The translations under genes were made by a program, and so were the position numbers. Below are positions 10,554 through 21,382 of a DNA stretch of 37,309 nucleotides, piece by piece. The notes under the pieces were generated by a model that saw nothing but the letters and a program-made list of their open reading frames with translations, did no database searches and had not been told where the DNA came from. Each line of letters starts with the position of its first letter. The first letter of the stretch is position 1. Origin of the DNA: Pelagophyceae sp. CCMP2097 (lineage: Eukaryota > Sar > Pelagophyceae); NCBI GenBank assembly GCA_026770575.1, contig MU657166.1:552507-589815 (forward strand), given 5' to 3'.

Positions 10554-11759
10554 TCAAAACGAGACGTACTCATCTTGCAACGGTTCCAGGTCACCAGAGA
10601 CGCGCCAGCCGCGCAACCGCGGCGCCCGAGGCAGCGGCGACGGCGGCCGCGCCGCCGACGCGCGCCGGAGCATCGCAGCCCAATCAGCGTCGTCGTCGTC
10701 GTCGGTTGTTGGAGTGCGCGGCCGTGGCCGCGATGCCGCCAGCGCCGGGGCGGGCGCGCTCTGCCGCAGCGGCGGCCGCGGCGGCCGCGGCGCGTCGACG
10801 GCAGCCCAGGCGCTCATGAGGTCGGAGTGGAAGCTGGTGCCCCTGCTGCTGCTGCTGCTGCGGACCGTCGAGGGGCGCGGCGGCAGGGGCGCGTCCTGTG
10901 GCCACCCGTGAGAGCGAAGTGGGGCTTACTCTCGAGCGGGACTGCGGACGCGCCCGGCGACGACGCCCCGGGGCTCCCGGCGACGCCCCGGTGGACGGCC
11001 CCGGTAGATACCCCCCCCTAGACCGGTAGGATCCCCCCAGAAGACATTCAGAAAGTCGCGGTGCGCGGGGCCACGCACGGGGTTCTTTGCCTTTTCTCTT
11101 CGCCTCTGGCGGGCGTCATGGTACTGCTTCGAGGCTCGGTCCGGTTCGTTGTCGACGACTGGCTTGGCGTGGAGGACGGCCTGGACGTGACTAGCCTTGG
11201 ATATTCTCCAGTTATTGAGAGTGCTGTAAGACATTAATTTTCTCAAAGCGAGAGGTTCGCTGCTCCCCACGTCGCGGACCTACGTTTCCCTCCCGTCGTG
11301 CGCGGACGACGCCCGCGGCGTCTCCCTGCCTCTTTCAATCCTCCTCGTGTCGAACCGAATTTCTTCGGTGCCTCGGTTGCCCTCGCGGCGCGGTCCCTTC
11401 ACGAGCTTGTCCCTGCGCTTGTCGAGATCGGCCTGCCTGCGCACGCAGGCCGTGCCGAGGTTGGAGTCTACGAGGGGTTCGGCGGCGTTGAGCTGCGCGT
11501 GATGGACAGCCATTGCTTGTCGTCTTATTTGTCTCTGAAAATACGACAAACGCATCCGGTCCTCGTACGTCACGCCGTCGTCCGCCAAAGCCGCTTTTCG
11601 AAGCCGCGACCGCGGGGAGAGCGGCGGCCGAGAATCGGAGACACGCGGGCCAGATTGCCTAGGCTCCGGCAAACGCGGCCGCGTTTGAGTATGCTCCCAC
11701 GCCCAGCCGGGCGCCGGCGTCAGCTCCCACGGCCGCGCGGGCGCGCCGCGGATCGTCAT
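10554..11759 (-). CDS. CFAP97/Hemingway-like protein, three exons
   Basis: Minus-strand exons 11759-11403, 11279-11079 and 10895-10554; phases close at 299 residues. Two related blocks stand out: HHAQLNAAEPLVDSNL (exon 1) and HVQAVLHAKPVVDNEP (exon 2). Each is followed by an Arg/Lys-rich helix. The pattern His, then Ala-x-Pro-x-Val-Asp, is how I remember the KIAA1430/Hemingway/CFAP97 motif of cilium-related proteins, but the usual downstream ENxxLL helix is not obvious. The last exon is low complexity (Pro/Arg/Ala, an Asp run) and ends DLEPLQDEYVSF. Its reading frame is less certain than the first two, because a second frame with a Gln run is also open. The gene converges on PSF1, with 22 bases between stops. 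Confidence 0.5.
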
Positions 11760-12105
11760 AAATGAACCAGCGGAGCCTCGCCTCGCTGTCACGGTGCTCC
11801 CGGCAGCTCCGCAAGCGCAAGGTGAAACGTTCTGCCGCGTCTTTGAAAACGTGTTTTTAAAAAGATTCCCAGGAAACCCTACATTTGTACTCGGACCGGA
11901 ACACCGGCACGCGCGAGGCAGTAACCTCGACCGGCATCGACTCCCGGCGACGCGTCGAGGCAGGCGATTCGGACTGTTCAGAATGAGTTCTTATTGGGGA
12001 TACAGGGATACAGGGACTGGCTTTGCTTCGCACGCTCCCGGCCAGAGCTCGCCTCCGGCGGCCGCGACGGTTGGTCCCACGAGCTGCGTTCTAAACCGCG
12101 CGGCG
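11760..12105. other. Intergenic region between two minus-strand genes
   Basis: Promoter side of the CFAP97-like gene and 3' flank of the hydrolase gene. A short tandem GGGATACA repeat lies near 11998-12015. No gene was supported. Confidence 0.45.
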
Positions 12106-13310
12106 CTACCGCCTCCTGTAGTAGACGAGCGCTGCGGCGGCCGCTATAGCGGCGGCGTAGGCCACGAAGGCCGGGAGCATGAGGAACTTTTCATCGAACG
12201 CGGCCACATGCCGCACTTTCGGGTCGGCGGCGGCCGAGCCCACGGTCTTGGCGTCGAGGAGGTGGTCGAGCATGGCGCGGAGCGCTGTAGCGCGGACGAT
12301 CGGCTTCTCGTGGAAGATTTCGTGCGACGCCTCGTCGAGGCGTAAGAGCCGGCCGCCGATCAATTCGACGACTTCGCCGTGCGCCGAGCTGAAGACCATG
12401 TAGTCGCGCCCCGCCGAGAGCACGAGGATGCCTTTCCCCGCGCCGGGCGGCGCGGCGGCGGCGGCGGATTGGGTCTCGGCGTAGACACTTACGGCGGCGA
12501 CGGCCCAGACCATGGTCACGTAGGGCGCGGCCAGGTGCGGCGAGAGGTGCAAAAGTTGCTGCCACGCCGCCTCGCCCTCGCCGTGGCGGAGGCACGCCGA
12601 CCGCGCCTGGCCCTCCAAAGTCAGCGTTTTGAAGACTCGGCGTGGCAATAGTTTCTGCGCGATGAACGCGACGAGGTTCGCCGCGGCGTGGTCCCAGTAG
12701 CGCGACGACGGGAACCTAGCGTCGTGGTCTACGGCCCGCTTCTTCGCTCACGACGGCCGCCGGAAACGCACGCGGTCATCTTCGGGGCATACATCGGAGC
12801 GCAGAAAACAGCGCGCCCAAGCCGCCCCTGCAGCTCGCGCAGGATGCGGTGCGTCCAGATGGCGCCGCCGAGCGAGTGCGCCACGACGTCGAACTTTTTC
12901 ACGGATGACGCGTTTGTAAAGTGATCGAGGACCGCCGACGCGTCCTCAAGGTAGTCTTCAAAGGATTCGACGTGCGTCGTCCCTTGGCCGTGCTTCGAAT
13001 CTCGGCTGGAGAGGCCCTGGCAGCGGTGGTCGTAGAGCCAGACTTCGTGGTAGCCGGCGTCGTGCAGAAGTTTTGCCACCGAGGCGTAGCGGAGAAACGA
13101 CTCGTTCCAACCCGTCGAGACGATGCACGCGCGGCCCGCGGGCCGCTGCCCTTCGGCCTTCACGCAGGCCCAGGCGAGCTGGAAGCCGCCGGACTCGATT
13201 TTGCCCGAGGAAGAGGTGCAACGCTCGAGCCATTTCGAGTCGAGATAAAACTTGGAGGCGTCCCATCCGTTCTGCCCCTGCAGCGCCTCGTCCAAGAGAT
13301 ACGACGACAT
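12106..13310 (-). CDS. Alpha/beta hydrolase of the lysophospholipase/monoglyceride-lipase type, C-terminally anchored
   Basis: Exons 13310-12772 and 12715-12106 (GTGCGT...GCTAG intron, phase 2), 382 residues. The fold is the serine aminopeptidase/lysophospholipase group: strand-turn TGWNES, LYDHRCQGLS, nucleophile elbow VVAHSLGGA (S146), the acid in SAGRDYMV (D284), and the base in ASHEIFHE (H311), the last like bacterial PldB and YtpA enzymes. It probably hydrolyses a lysophospholipid or monoacylglycerol; the substrate is not fixed by sequence. A hydrophobic C-terminal segment (about 358-379, Ala-rich, ending YYRRR) suggests tail-anchoring in a membrane with the catalytic domain on the cytosolic side. 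An Ala-rich hydrophobic stretch near 247-270 lies before the catalytic Asp. No signal peptide. Confidence 0.85.
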
Positions 13311-13636
13311 GGCAGCGGAAACGGGTGCAGGCGGCGCGGACCGCTCGCCCGGGCGCAGGGCTCAGGGAATTCGAAGTTTTGAATCAAGTTTGATGCGGAA
13401 TTGATGCGGTTCCGAGAAGGTTCTGGACCGCGGAGAACCAATGACACCGTAATTGCACCCTGTGCAATTCATAGGCACGGCTCTCGAGAGCTCCTTGGGG
13501 CGTCCGCCAGCCTTCGGACGGGTCGCCGCGCCAGGTTTTTTCAGGAGACGTGGAATGATCAAACAGAAAACAAAACGGTTGACGAGTCTTTTTGGCGATT
13601 GTAGACTACCGCTGAACGAGCGCTGTGGCGTCACGA
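13311..13636. other. Divergent intergenic region, hydrolase / giant repeat gene
   Basis: Head-to-head promoter region. It includes a doubled TTGATGCGG (about 13390-13406) and CTTTTTGGCGATT at 13588-13600, a distant match to the upstream motif of the left-hand genes. No coding region was supported. Confidence 0.4.
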
Positions 13637-16600
13637 ATGGCCTTCGCCGCGGGCAGCGCGGTCGAGGCCTGCTACGGCGGCGCCGGCGGCCAGTGGTTCC
13701 CGGGCAAGGTGCGAAGGGTCGTCGAATCGGGGTCGAAAGCATGGAGTGTATGACCCACGGCGTAGGTGAGCGCGGCCCACGCCGACGGGACGTACGACGT
13801 TTTGTACGACGACGGCGACGTTTCCAACGGCCTCGCTTCGGCGCACGTGCGCGCGTTGTCGGCGGCGACGGTCGCGGCGGCATTAACGCAGGTCGTCGTC
13901 GGCGCTATCGTGGAATGCCGTTACAAGGCTAGCCCAGACTTCTTCCCCGGGACCATCTCCCGAAACAACGGCGACTCGTTCAACGTCCAGTATGATGATG
14001 GGGATGCTGAGACGAAAGTTTTACGAAGGCGGATTCGCTTCCCCGGCCAACGCCAACGGCGCCTCATCCAAGAGGGCGAAACCGTCGACGCCATGCACTC
14101 GACGGGGACATATGTGAGTCCTTTGCAGAGGTCGTCGTGCATCCGACTGTCTCCTTGTAGCGCGCGGCGTCGGTGTTGAGCGTTGACGGCGACGACTCTT
14201 ACACGGTCAAGTTCGACTACGGCGGCGATGTGGAACAACTCCACCGCAAAAGCATATTCGGCGAATTCAGCACGCCCGACGCCGCGCCCGCCGACGCCGC
14301 GCCCGAGGCCGCCCAAACGCTCGCCGTGGGCACCGCCGTCGAGGCGCTATATCGAGGCAAACCGGGGCAGGATTGGTACACAGGCACCATCTCGGCGGTG
14401 AATGGCGACGAAACGTACGAGATTGCGTACGACGACGGCGACAAGGACAGCAAGATGGCGACAGAACATGTCCGAGCCCTTTCTGCCGAGCCGTCCGAGG
14501 CGCCGCCTTTGACCGCCACGCCCCTCGCCGTGGGCACCGCCGTCGAGGCGCTGTATCGAAACAAGCCGGGGCAGGATTGGTTTCCTGGCGTGATCTCGTT
14601 TGTGAACGGGGACGGGAGCTACGAGATTCTTTATGACGACGGCGACTCGGATAGCAACATGCCCCCAGTGCACGTCCGCGCCGTGCCGGCCGCGCCTTTC
14701 ACCGCCGCTCCCGCGGCGCTGGCCGTCGGCACGACCGTCGAGGCGCTGTACCGCGGGCTTGCCGGCCAAGAGTGGTACAAGGGCACCATCTCCGCGGTGA
14801 ATTCCGATGGGACCTACGAGATGCTCTATGACGACGGCGAGACTGAGAGTGGCATGACTGCGGCGCACGTCCGCGCGCTTACCGGGGCGTTTCGACCGAC
14901 TCTATCTGTCGGCGCGGTTCTGGAGTGCCGTTACTCAACGAAACCCAAGTTCTACCCCGGCACCATCGCCGCCGTCCAAGGCGATACGTTTATGATCCAG
15001 TACGACGACGGTGAGCGCGAGGCCGGAGTCTGCAAGCGCCGCCTCCGTTTGCCCGGCCAGAAGCAGCGCGCGAAACTGGCAGAGGGCGAATCCGTCGACG
15101 CGCGGAGCGAGTCTGGCAAGGTGCTGCCCGGCGTCGTTGCCCGCGCCGAGACGCGGTCCGTCACACTCGACGGCCAACAAGTTGAAGAGACTGTTTACCT
15201 CGTGCGCTTCAATGACGGCGAAGAGGCAAGCGACCTCGAGCGGAAGTACATCTTCGCCGAGTTCGTCTGGCCCGACGAAGCAGACGAGGCGCCGGCGTCG
15301 ATGCAGCCCGCAGATGAGCCGGCCGCAGAGGAGCCGGCAAACGCCAAGCCGGCCGCCGCCGACGCGGAGTTCGAGCCAGTGTGGCAGACCCCGGTGGTCG
15401 TCGAGGCCTCGGACTCGGACGACGAGGCGCCGGCGTCGCCGCAGCCCGCAGAGGAGCCGGCCGCAGAGGAGCCGGCAAACGCCCAAGCCGGCCGCCGCCG
15501 ACGCGGAGTTCGAGCCAGTGTGGCAGACCCCGGTGGTCATCGAGGCCTCGGACTCGGACGACGAGGCGCTGACCTCGCCGCAGCCCGCAGAGGAGCCGGC
15601 CGCAGAGGAGCCGGCAAACGCCGAGGCACAGTTCATGATGCCGGCGATGCCGGTCATCGACGAGGCATGGGACGATGAGGCGCCGGCCTCTGCCGCGTCA
15701 CCCGAGCCCACGTCACCCGAGGCCAACGCGCGGTCGCCCGAGCCCGAGGCGCGGTCGCCCGTCTCGGCGCCGTCGCAGTCCTATGCCGTCGTCGAGGTTG
15801 GCGACGACGGCAGCGTCGTCGAGGTTGGCGACGACGGCAGTCGCGTCTCCGCGGATGCCAACCCCGTCTCCGCGGCAGCGTCGGGCGCGGCGCCCGCGGC
15901 TTCTTATCTCGGCCGCGTCCACGAGACGGCGGCGGAGGATGAAAAGTTGCCTCGGTCGACGGACCAGGGCCTCTTGGTCATCTCGTCGGGGAGCAAAAGA
16001 GCGATTTCGGCAAAACCCGAGGCAAAACCCGAGGCCGCCACCGCGCCCGCTCGACGGACCGCGCCGCCTTGGCAGCCCGCGGTATACGACGGCTTGGAGT
16101 CTCCGCAGTCGCGGGAGGCGCGCCTCGACGCGCCTCGGCGCGGAGACGTGGTCGTCGAGGGCGTGGTCGACGGCGACGCGGGCATTCTGAAGCACTGGGA
16201 CGAGCGCGACGCGGCGATTGTCGTGCGGCCGCCCGGTTCGAGCGGCGTCGGCGGGGCGGCTGGGTTGGTCTACACGCCTTGCGGCCGCGTCCTCGCGTCG
16301 GCGCACCGGTCGCGCGTGGCCCTGTGGGTCGCGCGCAGCGGCGCGCGTATTGGCGACCTCGTCGGGCACACGGGCCGCGTCCTCGCGTTGGAGTCGGGCC
16401 GCGTCTGTAAAAAGGCGTGGCCTGGGCGCGAAGGCTCGTCTGGGTCGAGAGCCGTTTTGGTCTCCGGTGGAAGCGACGGCCTCGCGTGCGTCTGGCTGCT
16501 CCCCGACGACTCCCGACTCGACGCCGACGACATGGAGGACGACGACGACGGCTTGGAGGCGGCGTGGCACGAATTCGCGAGGAAGGCGACGAGCAAAAGA

Positions 16601-19600
16601 GGTCCCGACGTCGGCGCGAAACGGAGCTGGGAGCGCCTGGCGCCAGTGGCGAAGCACAAGCACCCGCGCGGCGCATGGGTCTTGGGCGTCGACGTCTGCA
16701 TGGGCGGCCTCGTCGCGACGAGCGCGAGCGACGCTCTTGTTCGCATCTTCCACGCCGTCTGCGGCGGTGCCGCGCCTTTACGAGTTTTAAGTGGCCACGG
16801 GTGGTACGCCACGGATTGCAAGTTCGCGCCCGGCGACGGTTCCACCTTGGCGCTCGCCTCGGCGTCGATGGACAAGACCATTCGCGTCTGGTTTTTTAGC
16901 GAAGAGAATAATGGGCAGGTGCTCGACGGCGATGGCACGCTCGTCGTCGCCGCGCCGCCGCATGCGTCGCGGAAGTACGCGTCGAAACGCGCGGACGACG
17001 ACTCGTTTGCCTCGTCCACGATCTCGCGGAGCTCTACGGCCCTGTTCGTCGCGCCCGGGACGCCGGGGGCGCGGCGGCGCGCCGAGGGGGCCGCGCCGCC
17101 GCCGCCGGAGCAGACGCCGCACCGCGTTTTGCATCACGACGTGGCCGTGCACTCGCTGCGATGGCGACTAGGCCGCGTCGGATGGTCCGGGGCGATGGTT
17201 GGGTCGATATTCCGGGGCGATGGTCAGGGGCGATGGTTGCAAGGCCGTCACAAGAATGAGAGCGGTCATGCGCGCCTGAAAAAGGCGGCCTTAAGAACCT
17301 TTGCCGGACAGGTCCGCCGACGGCTCTACGCTCTACGCCGGCGGCGACGTGGGACCGCCCGTAGCCTGGCGCTTCCAAAAGGGCCTCAAGGCCGCGCCCG
17401 TGCGGCTGCCGGAGCCCGCGCCTTCAAAAGCCAATCGCGTCGACGAGGTGGGCCATGCCAACGCCGTCGTTGGCGTGGCTGCGTCGCGCGACGGGGCTTT
17501 CTTCGTGACGGCGTCACACGACGGCACGGCTCGATTCTGGCACGTCTTGGACGACGCCGATTCCGCGCCGAAGCTACTGCACGTCATCTCGTGCGCGCGC
17601 ACGGGCGGGCGCTTTGTGGGAGTCGCGGTCGACGACGGCGCCTTGGGCCTGTCGGCGTGCGGCGTGCGGAAACGGCGCGCGCGCGTCGCGACTCTCAGTG
17701 CAGACGGCGCCGTTCGGACTTGGTTGGCGCCAAAGGCGGCCGTGGCCCTGACCGAACAACGGGCCGCGCTCTTTTCGCGGTTCGACGTCGCACAAGGCCT
17801 CAACGCCCAGGCTCTTCGAAACTCGACATTGGCCAGCCTCCTCTCCGCGCGGCGAAGGTACTCGGCGCCCGAAAGCGGCGTCGACGAGGGCGACTTGGCT
17901 CGCGGCCTCCGCCTTTTGATCCGCGCGGCCATGAGAGCGCTGCCGCGGGGTTGTGTCAAGGCATCAGCGGATTCAGCGGTCGCAAAGCCGAAAAAGTCGA
18001 GGCGCAGGGCAGACGCCGAGTATTCGACCGTCGCAGCGAATGAGCTCGCATCCACGCTCCTTTCCGGCGAATCTTCGTACGGCGCCATTGTTGAACTCCT
18101 CTCCGAGTCGGCGCTCGTCGCGAACGCGGCCGTCCGATGCGTCGCTCAACTCGACGCCGTCGAACCAGGCAAGCTCATGGCAAAGGTCGTACAGAGGCAG
18201 CGTTTCGACGCCAAGCCTTTGGCGCCGAAAGCGCGCCGCTGGCGTTTAGTCGTCGACGGCGGTGGAAAAAAAAGTGCGGACCTGGCGGACCTGCAGAAAA
18301 TCGTAGACGCGTCGGGCCTCGCCGAGGCCGCGGACTGCGCCCTGATCTTCGAGAAGAAGCCCGACGGCTTCTACGTCCGACTGCAGCCGTTTACGCAGGC
18401 GGCCGTTCCCTGGGACTGGGTCTACGAGCAACTCTTGGACGTCAACGAGCAACTTTTGGCCGTCAAGGCCGTTGACCGAAACGGGCCATTGAAGCATCAA
18501 GGCAGCAGCAGCATCAAGGCAGCCGAAAGTGGCATCAAGGCAGCCGACCGCGGCGGCTCGGTCAGGCCCGCCGACAAAGACGGCGCGATGAAGCCCGTCG
18601 ACCGCGGCGGCGCGATGAAGCAGGCGGGGCTGAAGCGCGAGCACTCGGCGTCGTCGCTGCGCGAGGCGCCGGCGGCCCGCCCCACCGCGCGGCAGGTGCC
18701 GTCCAACGACGTCGTGGAGTGGACAATCGTGCGCGCGTCTCGCAGCGTCTCGGCGAGGCACGTGCAGGCCGCGCTTGACGCCGCGAACATCGACGTCGGA
18801 GGCGAACTCGCAGTCGTCGAGGAGGCTGGGGAAGACGACCTCGTGCTGCGCATCACGACGGCAACAAGCGCGGGCTTCCCCGCGGCCTGGCTCCTTGAGG
18901 AGCTCGTGGCAGTCTTTGAGAAGCATCCGGCCCTCGTCGCACAAGTCCACGACCGATCCCCGCGCAAGAGCGGCGCCAAGCGGCGCAAGACGGCCGCGGC
19001 GACGAAGAGGTGGCGCCTGCTGCCGGCGGCCCCGAGCCTTGACGCGGCGGCGGTCCAGGCTGTGATCGACGCCGCAGACCTCGACGTCCAAGGCTTCACA
19101 GTCTCCGTCGTCGAAAAGTCTGGCGATGTGTTCCTCGACCTCTCCGCGTCCGGCCCCGAGCCGAGCTGGGACTGGCTCGGGGAACAGTTTCTAGACGTTT
19201 TTGAAAAGTCGGGCCTGGTCCGTGCGCTGCAACGGGACGGCGACGACCCCGCGACGACCGGCGGCGCGGCGGCGACCGGCGCGCCGACGGCCGTGCCGAC
19301 GCCGAGCCCGACGTCGCTGCCCAGGGCGACGCCGACGGCGCAACCGTCGGGAGCGCCGAGGGGGCGCCCGACGGCCGCGCCGACGCCCGTGCCGACTGCG
19401 ACAACCAGCGCGACCACGACGAAGCTATGGCGGGTGCTGCCGGCGGCTCCAGGCCTCCTGGCAGCGGCGGTCCAGGCCGTCGTCGACGCAGCGAATCTGG
19501 ACGTCGATGGCCTCGACGTCACCGTCGTCGAGAAGTCTGGTGATTTACATCTCTCGCTCACCGCAGTCGGCCCCGAGCCACCCTGGGACTGGCTCCATGA

Positions 19601-21087
19601 GACGCTGCTCGACGCCTTCGAGGAGTCAGGGCTGGTCCGCGCGCTGGAACGCGAAGGCGACGGGCTGGCGAGCGGCCAAGCGACGAGCGGCGCGTCTGCA
19701 ACCAAGCTGTGGCGGTTGGTACCGGTGGCCGCGGGCCTCGATTCGGCGGCGGTCTGGGCCGTCGTCGANNNNNNNNNNNNNNNNNNNNNNNNNNNNNNNN
19801 NNNNNNNNNNNNNNNNNNNNNNNNNNNNNNNNNNNNNNNNNNNNNNNNNNNNNNNNNNNNNNNNNNNNNNNNNNNNNNNNNNNNNNNNNNNNNNNNNNNN
19901 NNNNNNNNNNNNNNNNNNNNNNNNNNNNNNNNNNNNNNNNNNNNNNNNNNNNNNNNNNNNNNNNNNNNNNNNNNNNNNNNNNNNNNNNNNNNNNNNNNNN
20001 NNNNNNNNNNNNNNNNNNNNNNNNNNNNNNNNNNNNNNNNNNNNNNNNNNNNNNNNNNNNNNNNNNNNNNNNNNNNNNNNNNNNNNNNNNNNNNNNNNNN
20101 NNNNNNNNNNNNNNNNNNNNNNNNNNNNNNNNNNNNNNNNNNNNNNNNNNNNNNNNNNNNNNNNNNNNNNNNNNNNNNNNNNNNNNNNNNNNNNNNNNNN
20201 NNNNNNNNNNNNNNNNNNNNNNNNNNNNNNNNNNNNNNNNNNNNNNNNNNNNNNNNNNNNNNNNNNNNNNNNNNNNNNNNNNNNNNNNNNNNNNNNNNNN
20301 NNNNNNNNNNNNNNNNNNNNNNNNNNNNNNNNNNNNNNNNNNNNNNNNNNNNNNNNNNNNNNNNNNNNNNNNNNNNNNNNNNNNNNNNNNNNNNNNNNNN
20401 NNNNNNNNNNNNNNNNNNNNNNNNNNNNNNNNNNNNNNNNNNNNNNNNNNNNNNNNNNNNNNNNNNNNNNNNNNNNNNNNNNNNNNNNNNNNNNNNNNNN
20501 NNNNNNNNNNNNNNNNNNNNNNNNNNNNNNNNNNNNNNNNNNNNNNNNNNNNNNNNNNNNNNNNNNNNNNNNNNNNNNNNNNNNNNNNNNNNNNNNNNNN
20601 NNNNNNNNNNNNNNNNNNNNNNNNNNNNNNNNNNNNNNNNNNNNNNNNNNNNNGGCCTGGCGGGCTCTACCTCGAGCTCACCGCGACCGAGGCCGAGCCT
20701 CCTTGGGACTGGCTCCACGAGACACTGCTCGACGTCTTCGAGGCGTCGTGCCTCATCCACGAATTAAAACGGGAAGGCGACGCGCCGGGCGGCCGCACGG
20801 CGAAAGGTGCGGCGGCGGGACCTGCGGCGCCGCAGTGCGCGCGCTGGGCGCTCGCCTTGCAGGGCGCCGCATCCCATTCCACCGTGTTCCAGCTGCAGAA
20901 GCTTCTGGACGGCTTTGCGGACGCGGAGCTCTTGTTCAACATCGAAGCCGGCACAAAAAACGACGCCACGCTCTCCGCGACGGCCACTTCGGCGCAAAAG
21001 TACCCCTTTGACTGGCTCTCCGAGCAGCTCGGCGAGCTCTTCGAGGAGCAGGCGGACTTGGTCAAGAGCATCACGCGACTCGATTAA
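13637..21087 (+). CDS. Giant Tudor-like / WD40 / WDWL-repeat protein (frameshift and N gap)
   Basis: Exons 13637-13708, 13766-14113, 14161-~17184 and 17312-21087; over 2,100 residues plus the gap. Part 1 (to ~15.3 kb) has four ~55-residue modules (VEALYRGKPGQDWYTGTI…YDDGD…HVRAL). Two longer units (VGAxxECRY…FxPGTI…QYDDG…RRR, then VDA…FGEF/FAEF) interrupt them in the order A-B-AAA-B. The W/Y and YDDGD pattern is Tudor-like, suggesting methyl-lysine or methyl-arginine reading. Part 2 is an acidic Pro/Glu/Ala linker made of 138-bp repeats. Part 3 (about 16.2-17.7 kb) is WD40-like (LVSGGSDGLACVWLL, LASASMDKTIRVWFF, VTASHDGTARFWHV). Part 4 (from ~18.2 kb) is an unfamiliar ~80-residue repeat. A single extra C near 15482-15484 shifts the frame; restoring one base rejoins everything. 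The intron before 17312 has an uncertain donor. It could be two genes, but no stop or start separates them. Confidence 0.65.
15301..15625 (+). repeat. 138-bp coding tandem repeat with a one-base insertion
   Basis: GAGCCGGCAAACGCC begins at 15331 and 15469, and GAGCCGGCAAACGCCG at 15608. The spacings are 138 (46 codons) and 139. The second copy reads CGCCCAAG where the first reads CGCCAAG, so one C was gained. The encoded unit is acidic and Pro/Ala/Glu-rich (EFEPVWQTPVV then EASDSDDEA). Confidence 0.9.
17189..17237 (+). repeat. GGGGCGATGGT repeats at an intron of the giant gene
   Basis: Three perfect 11-mers start at 17189, 17214 and 17227, in the intron that interrupts the WD40 region. A variant sits just upstream, so the exact donor is ambiguous. 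Confidence 0.6.
18234..21087 (+). repeat. Array of ~80-residue W…WDWL repeats (novel-looking domain)
   Basis: At least seven related units start near 18234, 18717, 19005, 19422 and 19704 (cut by the N run), a partial unit at 20654, and one near 20839. Each opens with a Trp in a strand-like segment (KLWRVLPAAPG). A helix AAVQAVVDAANLDV and a V-E-x-SGD strand follow, then a Trp-rich core (PPWDWLHETLLDAFEESGLV) and a basic/acidic end (REGD). Units 3 to 5 are the most alike. First, second and last units are diverged but keep the W/F-x-WL core and the E-x-L-x-x-x-F/V helix. A Pro/Thr-rich linker separates units 3 and 4. Confidence 0.75.
19769..20653. other. Assembly gap (N run) inside the repeat array
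   Basis: 885 unknown bases. Frames on the two sides differ although 885 is divisible by three, so the gap length is an estimate. The surrounding repeats probably caused the assembly to fail, and more WDWL units are likely hidden here. Confidence 0.95.
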
Positions 21088-21382
21088 CGACCCCTAATGC
21101 ATTTAGGAATGTGGACCCGAGGCGGCTGGTGCAGCGATGGGCCACCTGGGTGGACCCCGGGAGGAAGCACCATCTGGGTGGGACCTCGGGGGGTGCACTG
21201 CCTCTGAACTGCTGGCCCCAGGGCTGGACAAAGGCCGCTCCGTTGCGCACGGGAGCAAGCTTTGCGGCCCGAAGCTTGCCTCCGGGAGCCGCCTCTAGTC
21301 GCTGAACCACCCTTCGAACTCGAGTACTCGAGTGTTGCAGCCCCCGGGCCCCCTTACCCCCGGCGGCGCGGGACCTGCATCG
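21088..21382. other. Intergenic region before the RRM/RAP gene
   Basis: GC-rich, with no gene supported. It should hold the 3' UTR of the giant gene and the promoter of the next. A short palindromic CTCGAGTACTCGAG lies near 21319-21332. Confidence 0.4.

Noticed and set aside
10684..10905. A poly-Gln/Ala/Arg protein on the minus strand
   Set aside because: It is an alternative frame of the last CFAP97-like exon. The frame ending DEYVSF joins in phase and closes the gene length exactly.
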